This document shows, one piece after another, positions 4,773-11,771 of a stretch of 23,517 nucleotides of DNA. Source of the DNA: a virus; the IMG/VR virus record IMGVR_UViG_3300042691_023224, positions 1 to 23,517 of that record, one strand, 5' to 3'. The first letter of the stretch is position 1. Each line of letters starts with the position of its first letter. The position numbers were made by a program, and so were the translations under genes. Below the pieces are notes generated by a model, which ran no database searches, had not been told where the DNA came from, and saw only the letters and a program-made list of their open reading frames with translations.

Positions 4773-6799
4773 GTTATCCAAAGAGTCCTTATATAAAGGG
4801 CAAAAACTTCGACCCATTTTTTATCGCTAAGCGTGGGATACCAAAGGAGGCGGATAGCATGTTGAATCCGAAGGTTATAGGGACTCCTAGGTGGGAGGCA
4901 TACTGGCAGGAGATCGTATATTATTGTACTCATGGGTACCAGACGGGCGGACTTTTCATGCCGGGTCGTTATTTTTATTACGGAAATTTTAATTCGATGA
5001 GTACTAATACTGGTGTGATCACCCCTGACATGGTGGATTTGCACTTGGAATTGAGCTATGTTTTGGATTACTGTATAGCGAATAAGAAAAATTTGATTTT
5101 GGCTAAGAAGAGAAGGGGTGGGATAAGTGAATTTTTTCAAAAGGCGAAGGTGGATTATGACTATCGTTTTAACCCCGGATCACAGAGCGGGGTGGCCTCT
5201 GGATTAGATACGTTTGCTCAGGAATTTATGAAAAAGTGGCGATTCGGGGATGCTCTTATGCCCCCGGAACTGAGGCTAAAGATGCTGAAGGATAATGATA
5301 AGGAGATTATCGCCGGGTATAAATTTAAGAACGAGAACGGGGAGTTGGTTAATGGAGGCAGTAAGAGTACTATATATGTTCGAACCATGAACCGGGACGC
5401 TGCTTTGTTTAAAGGACTGGCTTTGAGTACTATTATAGGTGAGGAGTGTGGGGAATTTGAGAAATTGGAGGATTTTTATAACGATTCCAAGGCGTGTTTG
5501 ATGCAGGGGTCGGTCCAGACGGGGATTTTCATCTTTTTTGGTACCGGGGGAAACATAAATAAGGGATCGGCGGACTTCCAAAAGATATGGAATAACGCGG
5601 AGGACTATAATTTCGAGAAATTTTTGATCACGGCCAAGCGTTTCCACTTCCCTTTTTACGGCGGGGCGACACCTATTAATGGAATTAAGGCCCAAACCCC
5701 TAATTTACTTGAGAAATTTCAGCCGTATCAGTTGATAGGGGTAGAGGATGTGGATGCGGCCGAGAAAAACATCTTGGATAACCGGGCGGAAGCGTTGAAG
5801 AGCAAGAATATGAAGAAGTATAGGGAAGAACTTAAGAACTACCCTTTAACGGAGGCCGATATTTTTACAAGCACCGTGGATAACGACTTTGATATTGATA
5901 TTTTGAATGATCAGCAAGTTCAGATCGATTCCAACCCTAAAAAATACATTGCTTGTCAGTTGGATTATAAGAAAGACCCTAAAACTAAGGAGATTAAGTA
6001 CCCATTTGAGCTGGAAGTTAGGGTTGATAACACTGTGGATGAGAAAGGGGTGTGTTTTTTAATACATCAGGATTTTTTACAGCAATTTAAAGGATGGGAC
6101 AGTTTATTTGTCGGCGGGATTGATAGTTATGATCAGGATAAGGCTAAAAGTAGTAAATCTTTGGGCGCGATGTGCGTTACGGTTAGGAGAAATACTATCG
6201 GAGGGATGATGCAGATGGCCCCGGTAGCTACTATTTGTTGCCGTCCGCAACGCAGGGAGATCTTTTACGAAATGTGCTTTAAGCTGAGTATTTGGTTTAA
6301 TTTAAGGGGCAATACACTGATAGACGTGGCAAATAAGGCTATTTTTGACTATTATATTCAAAGGGGTGGCGAGGCATACTTGGCGTATAGACCAAAGAAA
6401 TTCGAAGGAGATAAGAGCGAACAGACACATACTTATGGTTTTCACTTGAATTTACACTCCAAACCGCTGATGGTAGGATTTATGCAGTCTATGATATTGG
6501 ATTACGGCAATCACATCTGGTTTCCGGAATTAATCAAGCAGTTACGGAATTATAATGTAGCGATGATCGGATCCGATAATGACCTTGCGGACGCGTATGG
6601 GATTAGTTTAGTACAGGACGTTAGTAGCGAAATGAAACCGCGCGACACCGGGGCTTTGTTTAAAGAAAACCCTTTCGTTTTACCGGAATGGGTGGACGAT
6701 GGACAAGGGAATATGATCAGGAAGGAAAGGGGTAATGAAAACGCTGTTAAGCAGCTTTTTTCCGTAGAGCGCGATCACCCGCGATTTGGGCAGAAGTAA
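4769..6799 (+). CDS. terL: Terminase large subunit (packaging ATPase/nuclease), 676 aa
   Basis: The motor that pumps DNA into the prohead and cuts concatemers. ATPase half: a Walker A-like loop at about residues 107-122 (NLILAKKRRGGISEF), Walker B with catalytic Glu pair at about 218-227 (LSTIIGEECGEF), and motif III FFGTGG near 255. Nuclease half, RNase H-like: first acidic strand VGGIDSYDQD at about 447-457, a second region around LIDVANKAIFDYY, and the last acid in DLADAYG at about 605. Length is somewhat larger than common terminases but fits those with an extended N-terminus. It overlaps the small subunit by four bases. It ends immediately next to the stop of the leftward phosphatase gene (convergent, no spacer), which marks the edge of an inserted leftward cassette. 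Confidence 0.9.
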   Translation: MSYPKSPYIKGKNFDPFFIAKRGIPKEADSMLNPKVIGTPRWEAYWQEIVYYCTHGYQTGGLFMPGRYFYYGNFNSMSTNTGVITPDMVDLHLELSYVLDYCIANKKNLILAKKRRGGISEFFQKAKVDYDYRFNPGSQSGVASGLDTFAQEFMKKWRFGDALMPPELRLKMLKDNDKEIIAGYKFKNENGELVNGGSKSTIYVRTMNRDAALFKGLALSTIIGEECGEFEKLEDFYNDSKACLMQGSVQTGIFIFFGTGGNINKGSADFQKIWNNAEDYNFEKFLITAKRFHFPFYGGATPINGIKAQTPNLLEKFQPYQLIGVEDVDAAEKNILDNRAEALKSKNMKKYREELKNYPLTEADIFTSTVDNDFDIDILNDQQVQIDSNPKKYIACQLDYKKDPKTKEIKYPFELEVRVDNTVDEKGVCFLIHQDFLQQFKGWDSLFVGGIDSYDQDKAKSSKSLGAMCVTVRRNTIGGMMQMAPVATICCRPQRREIFYEMCFKLSIWFNLRGNTLIDVANKAIFDYYIQRGGEAYLAYRPKKFEGDKSEQTHTYGFHLNLHSKPLMVGFMQSMILDYGNHIWFPELIKQLRNYNVAMIGSDNDLADAYGISLVQDVSSEMKPRDTGALFKENPFVLPEWVDDGQGNMIRKERGNENAVKQLFSVERDHPRFGQK

Positions 6800-7225
6800 T
6801 TAGAAATTCCCATCTGCCACCTGTAAGCAAGTCAATCCCAAGGAACGCCACATTTCTACAACCTGATTTCGATCATCTAGTACAAAATGCACTTCATAAT
6901 TAGGCTTAATGTGTTTTTCATAAATTTCTTTTTTTACGATACTATCCTTTCTATTGTCCGCCGTTTGGCGCATGAATATTTCAATAAATTGGATATTGTG
7001 TTTTTGTAGAAACTTAAGCGTAGGTTCTAAATATTTATGCTCTCTTCCAGATACTAAAATCACCTGTCTGTCTTTTATAATATCCGCAACCACCGTGTTT
7101 AATAGGTCATTGTCGCAAGTAGAGGCATTGTAAGGATTGCGATAATGAGGCTGAGTTTTATCAATTTTTTCAAATAAACTAAGCGTTCCATCTAAGTCGC
7201 AAATAACTACTTTAGGCTTTGTCAT
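6800..7225 (-). CDS. T4 Pnk-like polynucleotide 3'-phosphatase (HAD family), kinase domain absent, 141 aa
   Basis: HAD-superfamily phosphatase. Motif I is DLDGTL (nucleophile D10, acid/base D12), motif II VSGRE (S59), motif III Lys K93 in NRKDSIVKKEIY, motif IV LDDR (D117, D118). The C-terminal run QVVEMWRSLGLTCLQVADGNF-like pattern is the hallmark of the 3'-phosphatase domain of T4 polynucleotide kinase, which removes 3'-phosphate or 2',3'-cyclic phosphate from cleaved RNA before ligation. The N-terminal kinase of T4 Pnk is missing, so this acts as a stand-alone phosphatase. It overlaps the upstream nucleotidyltransferase gene by 14 bases, so the two are translated from one leftward message. 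In context, repair of tRNA cut by host defence nucleases is the likely job (inference). No RNA ligase is visible in this window. Confidence 0.88.
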   Translation of the reverse strand: MTKPKVVICDLDGTLSLFEKIDKTQPHYRNPYNASTCDNDLLNTVVADIIKDRQVILVSGREHKYLEPTLKFLQKHNIQFIEIFMRQTADNRKDSIVKKEIYEKHIKPNYEVHFVLDDRNQVVEMWRSLGLTCLQVADGNF

Positions 7226-8267
7226 AATTACGTATTTCTATTAATAAATCGTTTAAAAATTCGCTATCTATATCATCCGGCAAAGAGGATGTTTCATAAA
7301 TCCAATCAAGTCCTTTTATATCTTGTTCGGCTTCATTTATAATATCATCTAATTTTACTTCTCCTTTACGGATCTGCAATAAATAATCTTTATTAGGTCG
7401 GCGCACACTAATCGTTCCTTCGTTTGCGATCTCTATGGCCATATCTAAAAGTCGACGACAGTGGAGTAAGTTTTTCCCGTCTATCTGTTGATTATGACCC
7501 TTTATATCTACGTATCGCTGTGTGTTTCGATTATTGAGCCATGTAGTGTATTCGTTATAATCTTTACAGTGCCGGATATAACCGTCTTTATTATAACTCA
7601 TCACGATTGCTTTAGGAGTTTCTTCCACAGGGATACTAGACAAACATAGATCATTACTAGTTTCTTGCTCATTAATAATACCATGATAGCCAAGATCACC
7701 TCTGGACGGATAAATAAAATACAAGTCACGCGCATTGTTTATTGCTGATACTCCATAAAAGTGTTGGTGTACCTCATAGCCTTTTTGATACCGAAGCCAC
7801 TCTCGTAATGGACGAGTGCCTATAGGGGTAATAACGTAACAGAAGTCTAAAGGGGTTTTGCGTTCCGCTTTTTCTTTTTCCCAATTCATTTTTTTGTCAA
7901 GCCCACGGGCCTTTTTGATTTGGGCTACTGCATACCCTCCAAAAGAATTTAAACACTTTTTAGTTAAGAATTTATGTCTGTTTTTTACTATTAATTCAAA
8001 TTGGGGAGAAGTTTCAATTATGCAATCCGCCGGGCTATAAAGAAGCTCTAAAACAGTAGGGTTAGCCGTACCTAATAACTGTAAGAATCTGCGAACTTCA
8101 TAATAACACTCATCTTTACCAACTTCGTACTGTTCTTTGTACTTAAATCCTAATATTTCGTTTTTTGATTGTATATAAACTCCCTTGTAGTCTATATCGC
8201 TTGTTGGTAGATTGGTGCCATAAGCCTGACTGCCAACTATAGCCTTGAATAACATTTTTGATTCCAT
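7212..8267 (-). CDS. RlaP-type nucleotidyltransferase, 351 aa
   Basis: The N-terminus carries the polymerase-beta-fold signature: GS at residues 12-13 (VGSQAYGT) and paired metal-binding Asp in TSDIDYKGVY (D24, D26). It is followed by YYEVRRFLQLL and NPTVLELLYSP, the conserved block of the predicted nucleotidyltransferase family PF10127 (RlaP/YcgL-like). Members of this family occur next to RNA ligases and other RNA-repair genes, and are proposed to add nucleotides to damaged RNA ends; the exact reaction is not settled. The pairing with a Pnk-type 3'-phosphatase in one operon supports RNA repair. It is the first gene of a leftward two-gene unit with its promoter at 8275-8304, placing the predicted transcript start almost at the ATG. 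Confidence 0.82.
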   Translation of the reverse strand: MESKMLFKAIVGSQAYGTNLPTSDIDYKGVYIQSKNEILGFKYKEQYEVGKDECYYEVRRFLQLLGTANPTVLELLYSPADCIIETSPQFELIVKNRHKFLTKKCLNSFGGYAVAQIKKARGLDKKMNWEKEKAERKTPLDFCYVITPIGTRPLREWLRYQKGYEVHQHFYGVSAINNARDLYFIYPSRGDLGYHGIINEQETSNDLCLSSIPVEETPKAIVMSYNKDGYIRHCKDYNEYTTWLNNRNTQRYVDIKGHNQQIDGKNLLHCRRLLDMAIEIANEGTISVRRPNKDYLLQIRKGEVKLDDIINEAEQDIKGLDWIYETSSLPDDIDSEFLNDLLIEIRNYDKA

Positions 8268-8274
8268 GTCTATT

Positions 8275-8304
8275 TAAACGTAAATTTATATAAAAGGTTA
8301 CAAA
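8275..8304 (-). promoter_or_regulatory. Leftward promoter of the RNA-repair operon (repeat copy 1)
   Basis: Read leftward: TTTG at 8304-8301, 18 bases, then TACGTTTA at 8282-8275, one mismatch from TAnnTTTG. The predicted start is within a few bases of the ATG at 8267. The 22 bases 8283-8304 are identical to 11604-11625 upstream of the other leftward cassette, and the similarity continues beyond. Shared sequence at equivalent positions before two unrelated operons supports a dedicated promoter. Confidence 0.6.
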
Positions 8305-8364
8305 TTTAAGATAATTAACAAAGATACGTAAGTAACTAAATTACAAACTTTTAATTCTTAAATG

Positions 8365-8372
8365 TATTTTTG
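8365..8372 (+). promoter_or_regulatory. Candidate -7 element for the portal gene
   Basis: TATTTTTG matches TAnnTTTG. It lies 53 bases before the portal ATG, in the divergent spacer between the RNA-repair operon and the portal. No TTTG is seen at -33, so support is partial. The portal would need its own promoter because a leftward operon separates it from the terminase. Confidence 0.4.
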
Positions 8373-8425
8373 ATGAAATTAAGGGCCACAGAGATGGCTT
8401 AAAATTAATTTAATTCATTCATAAG

Positions 8426-10642
8426 ATGCCAAACTTGCCGCGTCAGGACGTGCCTGAGAAAGACAAAACCGCTGATTGGGCGGGACAATGTATAGATTAC
8501 GGAAAATCACTTTTATACTTCAATAACCCTGATAATATTTTAGCAACCCGGTTATGGAATTCCTATAATGGAGTTAAAGACCCTAAGTCTATTCAGTGGA
8601 TAGAAAAAACTTACGGATCTTCTTTCCGCGCTAAGATGATTCCTTATCGTGTCGGCCGCACAAAACAAGATGTACTTAACGGAGAATTCCTTTCTCAACC
8701 TTTGTCGGCGACAGTAGAAACCATTAATATCAAAGCCAAGTCAGAAAAAATGTTGCAGACCGACATTATGATGGGTGCAATGATAGCCAAACCTGAGTTG
8801 ATGGAACTTAAGGAAAAAGCTGGTGTTGATGTAATGGAAGGTGCGCCTATCCCTGATGACGAGAATGATCCTTTGTGGGCTAAAATGAGTCCTAAAGATA
8901 AGCAAGAGGATATAATGCAGATCATAATTGATGAACAGATCAAACAATTAAGATTAGTATCAAAATTTGCAGAATTATTTACCTCCGCGCGAGTTACCGG
9001 GCGTTGTTTTGCCAAAGTAGAGATCAATCAAAAAGGAGATGTTGATTTTATTCCAATCGATGTACGTAATTCTATTTACGAAGAGATCGAGGGCGACGAT
9101 ATGCTTGTAAAATCGCCGATAAAAGGATGTAGGATCACAATGCCAGTGCATGAATTATTAATGCGCTATGAGTTAACTAAAGAACAAAGAGACATTGTTT
9201 ATAACATCCAGTCCCAACCTAATTATTACATAAACAAGAGTAACGGGTGGATCCGCAGAAACGGTAACGGTATAGTAATTGATGTCGTTCACGTAGAATG
9301 GAAATCAGTTAAACCGTCTTACTATAAAATAATGCCTAAAACCCCTAATCAATTGGCATTTGATGATACTACCGATACGATCACTAAAGAGATTCCGTGG
9401 GAGATTTACGAGAACCGTAAGGCTGAGTACGATAAAGGGGAAGCTAAGGGTGAGTTTAAAATAGTAACAAAATTTGAGGAAGATCTATGGGAAGGAACTG
9501 AAGCAGGGGGATTAAAAGAATTAAGATTTAATATGCGCCGCAAACCTGCTCAGTTACGCAGACACGATTCTCCGTCTTACATTTTAGATTCTTCTTATGT
9601 AGGATGTTTATTTGGTACTTATTCCGGTGTTCGAATTCCTTTACAGCAGGTTATAGAGAACTTTGATACGATGTTTGATATTGTAATGTATCAGATATTA
9701 AAAGAGCTTAACATGGTTAAAGGTCGCGTTTTAGGATACGATGCCGCCGGATTACCAATAGACATGACCGTGGAGAAAATTATGTACCAAGCCGCTAATG
9801 ATGGTTTCGTGGTGTATAACTCAATGGCTGAAGGAAACATGGCTAAACGTAACTTGGATTTAAAAGGAATGCTTCAGTCTATTGATTTAGGATTTAGCGA
9901 TTCTTTTAGAGAATTAGTTGCTTTAAAGTCGGACATATTAAATACTCTTGACCGCGTTACCGGGATCAATGAACTAAGAGAGGGCGCGGCCCCGGCAAGT
10001 TCTACGGTTACAAACGCACAGCAAGGGTTGCAAAACTCGCGGACGATTACCGCTCCTTTATTCTATCAAATGCAACAGTTTATTGAGCATACCATGGTTA
10101 GGATTGTAGAGGCCACTAAAATTAGCTGGGCATTTTATAAGCTTGATAAGGGTGAGCAAATATTAGGAAGCGAGAAGTTTAAGTATATGCAGGTGTCCCG
10201 CGAGTTAGGATACCGTGATTACGGGGTACACATCGCGGACGGCGGACGATACAATAAGATCCGTCAAAGAATGCAGTCTTATATTGAACTTGCTTTAAAT
10301 GCTAAGGAAATACATATTTCAGATGCTTTACGCTTTGAGATCGCTGAAACTACAGTAGAGGCTAAGCACGTATTTGACGAGGCTTTAGCAAGGGTACAAC
10401 AGATCGCACAGCAACAAGCGGCTCAGGAACAACAAGCAGCTATGGCTCAGCAACAGCAAATGTTGGCCGCTCAAGAACAGCAACAACAGCAGGACGTTCA
10501 GAATGTAATGGCTATTGAAAGTCAGAAGATCGCCGACAAAACACAAAGCCAGATGGCTATTGATGATAATAAAGCTCAGAATAAGGTCATTGAGCAGAAC
10601 CACAAATTGAACAGTGAGGCTAACTTAAGTCAAGAGCAATAA
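8426..10642 (+). CDS. Portal protein, 738 aa
   Basis: The portal forms the dodecameric ring at one capsid vertex through which DNA enters and leaves. Size, position after the terminase and before scaffold and capsid, and internal features fit: an N-terminal alpha/beta region, a central stem region with long helices, and the stretch at about residues 495-560 with NTLDRVTGINELREGAAPASSTVTNA, typical of portals, where a helix is followed by a Gly/Ala-rich loop and an N-rich helix. The C-terminus (about 650-710) is a Gln/Ala-rich coiled segment with runs of Q (QEQQQQQ), probably the barrel or crown helix. It starts at ATG 8426 after an A/T-rich leader without Shine-Dalgarno sequence. The end is convergent with the leftward cassette, with eight bases between stops. 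Confidence 0.82.
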   Translation: MPNLPRQDVPEKDKTADWAGQCIDYGKSLLYFNNPDNILATRLWNSYNGVKDPKSIQWIEKTYGSSFRAKMIPYRVGRTKQDVLNGEFLSQPLSATVETINIKAKSEKMLQTDIMMGAMIAKPELMELKEKAGVDVMEGAPIPDDENDPLWAKMSPKDKQEDIMQIIIDEQIKQLRLVSKFAELFTSARVTGRCFAKVEINQKGDVDFIPIDVRNSIYEEIEGDDMLVKSPIKGCRITMPVHELLMRYELTKEQRDIVYNIQSQPNYYINKSNGWIRRNGNGIVIDVVHVEWKSVKPSYYKIMPKTPNQLAFDDTTDTITKEIPWEIYENRKAEYDKGEAKGEFKIVTKFEEDLWEGTEAGGLKELRFNMRRKPAQLRRHDSPSYILDSSYVGCLFGTYSGVRIPLQQVIENFDTMFDIVMYQILKELNMVKGRVLGYDAAGLPIDMTVEKIMYQAANDGFVVYNSMAEGNMAKRNLDLKGMLQSIDLGFSDSFRELVALKSDILNTLDRVTGINELREGAAPASSTVTNAQQGLQNSRTITAPLFYQMQQFIEHTMVRIVEATKISWAFYKLDKGEQILGSEKFKYMQVSRELGYRDYGVHIADGGRYNKIRQRMQSYIELALNAKEIHISDALRFEIAETTVEAKHVFDEALARVQQIAQQQAAQEQQAAMAQQQQMLAAQEQQQQQDVQNVMAIESQKIADKTQSQMAIDDNKAQNKVIEQNHKLNSEANLSQEQ

Positions 10643-10650
10643 AAAAGGGG

Positions 10651-10914
10651 CTACCATACGATTTCTTCACAAGCTAATCTTATTCCTTTAACAATTAACT
10701 TTTCATCGTTTAAGTTTAGGCTTCCATCAGGGGACAAAACGCTCTGATTTTCTCTGCTATTCTCCGCGTGTTCAATTGCTTTTTTAGCAGCTTCGTTATA
10801 ATTATTAGCAATAACGTATAGTGGTTTTTGAGAATTTCCTCCGAACGAAATCCATCCCCCTGCCGTATCTGGTTTGCCAAATTCTACAATAAATAATTTG
10901 CCTTTATTTGTCAT
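10651..10914 (-). CDS. Hypothetical protein, 87 aa
   Basis: Last gene of a leftward four-gene cassette. It overlaps the upstream gene by four bases (ATGA pattern on the leftward strand). The N-terminal half reads as beta strands (KLFIVEFGKPDTAGGWISFGG) and is followed by a helix containing YNEAAKKAIEHAE, resembling small alpha/beta proteins where a sensory value is passed to an ageing helix; no family is recognised. There is no signal peptide or membrane span. Accessory function unknown. Confidence 0.6.
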   Translation of the reverse strand: MTNKGKLFIVEFGKPDTAGGWISFGGNSQKPLYVIANNYNEAAKKAIEHAENSRENQSVLSPDGSLNLNDEKLIVKGIRLACEEIVW

Positions 10915-11117
10915 TTTTTAATAGTTCCTTTCTTAATACCAAGCAACGGGACATCTACTTTAAATCCCATTTGAATAGCCTGTAATTCATTTTTACAGTT
11001 ACTTAGGATTTTAGAAGCTCCGTTGAATAGTTCTTTTGCTTGTTTAACTTCGATTTTCTTTGTCCGCAATTCTGTGAATATCTTGGACAACTCTTCATGT
11101 AACTCTGTGTGTTTCAT
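10911..11117 (-). CDS. Small helical Bacteroidota-phage protein, 68 aa
   Basis: Mostly alpha-helical with a heptad-like charged first half (HEELSKIFTELRTKKIEVKQAKELFNGASKILSN). Its layout, a helix ending in a [V/I]P-L-L-GI hydrophobic stretch, resembles small uncharacterised proteins common in Bacteroidota phages and mobile elements, where an E-V-K-x-A-K-E-L segment is typical. Function is unknown. It is separated by two bases from the upstream gene and overlaps the downstream gene by four, so the cassette is one translational unit. Confidence 0.6.
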   Translation of the reverse strand: MKHTELHEELSKIFTELRTKKIEVKQAKELFNGASKILSNCKNELQAIQMGFKVDVPLLGIKKGTIKK

Positions 11118-11119
11118 TT

Positions 11120-11344
11120 TTATCGGATTTTTTGGTTTTTAAGTTCTCTGTATAATTGTAATCGTATTCTTTCAAGTTTAATTAATTCTGGAGTCGCGGA
11201 TAATCCTTGCTTCTTTAAAACGCCTATTAAGTACTCATCGGTTAAATTCTCTCTTTGAAATTTAGAACGAGTCTTACATTTATTGTAAGCGTTATTTCCG
11301 TAATCTACTGCTCTTAAAACACTCATTTCCAAAACTGATACCAT
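11120..11344 (-). CDS. Small basic hypothetical protein, 74 aa
   Basis: Two halves: an N-terminal basic region (YNKCKTRSKFQRENLTDEYL) and a C-terminal amphipathic helix (TPELIKLERIRLQLYRELKNQ). The TPELI-x-L-x-R-x-x-L-x-x-YRE pattern is one I have seen in small Bacteroidota phage proteins, without assigned function. The start at 11344 overlaps the end of the upstream gene by 22 bases; a later start at MSVLRAVDYG, six codons in, would still overlap by four bases and is an alternative. Confidence 0.55.
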   Translation of the reverse strand: MVSVLEMSVLRAVDYGNNAYNKCKTRSKFQRENLTDEYLIGVLKKQGLSATPELIKLERIRLQLYRELKNQKIR

Positions 11345-11568
11345 TTTTTACTACTTTTAGATTCTATCAATTTATTTTTAGCATCAATAGCGTTTTTATC
11401 AAAATAAATGATAATTACGCAATAATAACACGTATTGTTAGGATGATGTAAAATAAAAGATTCCGCTTCTTCTGATGTGTTAAAAAGTTTAACACAATCT
11501 TTAGCTAACATCCCGCCATATCCATAAACTAACATATTTAACGGAAGCACACCGTAATATTTTTTCAT
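11323..11568 (-). CDS. Hypothetical protein, 81 aa, first gene of leftward cassette
   Basis: Unrecognised. It contains a Gly/Tyr-rich N-terminus (YGVLPLNMLVYGYGG), a helix with TSEEAESFILHHP, and a beta strand CYYCVIIIYFD, ending in the aromatic KKWYQFWK. The SEEAESFI helix is common in small alpha/beta proteins that convert an amino-acid range to a fold resembling ACT or sensor domains, but this is weak. It is the promoter-proximal gene: the promoter block at 11596-11625 lies 27 bases upstream. Confidence 0.55.
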   Translation of the reverse strand: MKKYYGVLPLNMLVYGYGGMLAKDCVKLFNTSEEAESFILHHPNNTCYYCVIIIYFDKNAIDAKNKLIESKSSKKWYQFWK

Positions 11569-11595
11569 AAATATTTATTTTATTGGTTTCTTATT

Positions 11596-11625
11596 TATAC
11601 GCTAATTTATATAAAAGGTTACAAA
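11596..11625 (-). promoter_or_regulatory. Leftward promoter of the four-gene cassette (repeat copy 2)
   Basis: Bases 11604-11625 are identical to 8283-8304 before the RNA-repair operon. Read leftward, both begin TTTGTAACC and continue for about 36 bases with roughly 31 matches. TTTG (11625-11622) is at the right distance for -33, while the -7 region here (AGCGTATA then TATAAATA) is further from consensus than in copy 1. A common phage-specific promoter or activator site is the simplest explanation. Confidence 0.55.
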
Positions 11626-11636
11626 ATTTATTATAT

Positions 11637-11677
11637 AATTTGTAATGAAATGGCGGATAATAATTTCATTACAAATT
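11637..11677. repeat. Perfect 15-base inverted repeat, candidate operator
   Basis: Left arm AATTTGTAATGAAAT (11637-11651), 11-base spacer, right arm ATTTCATTACAAATT (11663-11677), a perfect match. It lies between the leftward cassette promoter and the rightward scaffold promoter at 11734, a natural place for a regulator controlling both. There is no T-run and the stem is AT-rich, so a terminator is unlikely. Thirteen bases of the right arm recur at 2710-2722. Confidence 0.5.
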
Positions 11678-11733
11678 CTCTTTCAACATAACGCTCTTAA
11701 TATCTTTATTTCTAACTACATACATACATTACC

Positions 11734-11741
11734 TATATTTG
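11734..11741 (+). promoter_or_regulatory. Candidate -7 element for scaffold/capsid genes
   Basis: TATATTTG matches TAnnTTTG and lies 30 bases before the ATG at 11772, giving a leader of about 25 bases. The -33 region has only a TTTATTT run. It would drive the scaffold and capsid genes up to the terminator at 14535. Confidence 0.45.
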
Positions 11742-11771
11742 ACCAACAAATAACTTATAAACCCATTTCAA

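Noticed and set aside
4553-5140. Leftward 195-aa frame over the terminase genes
   Set aside because: Antisense to well-supported small and large terminase genes, with no recognisable domain; its length follows from the low stop content of the G-rich region.
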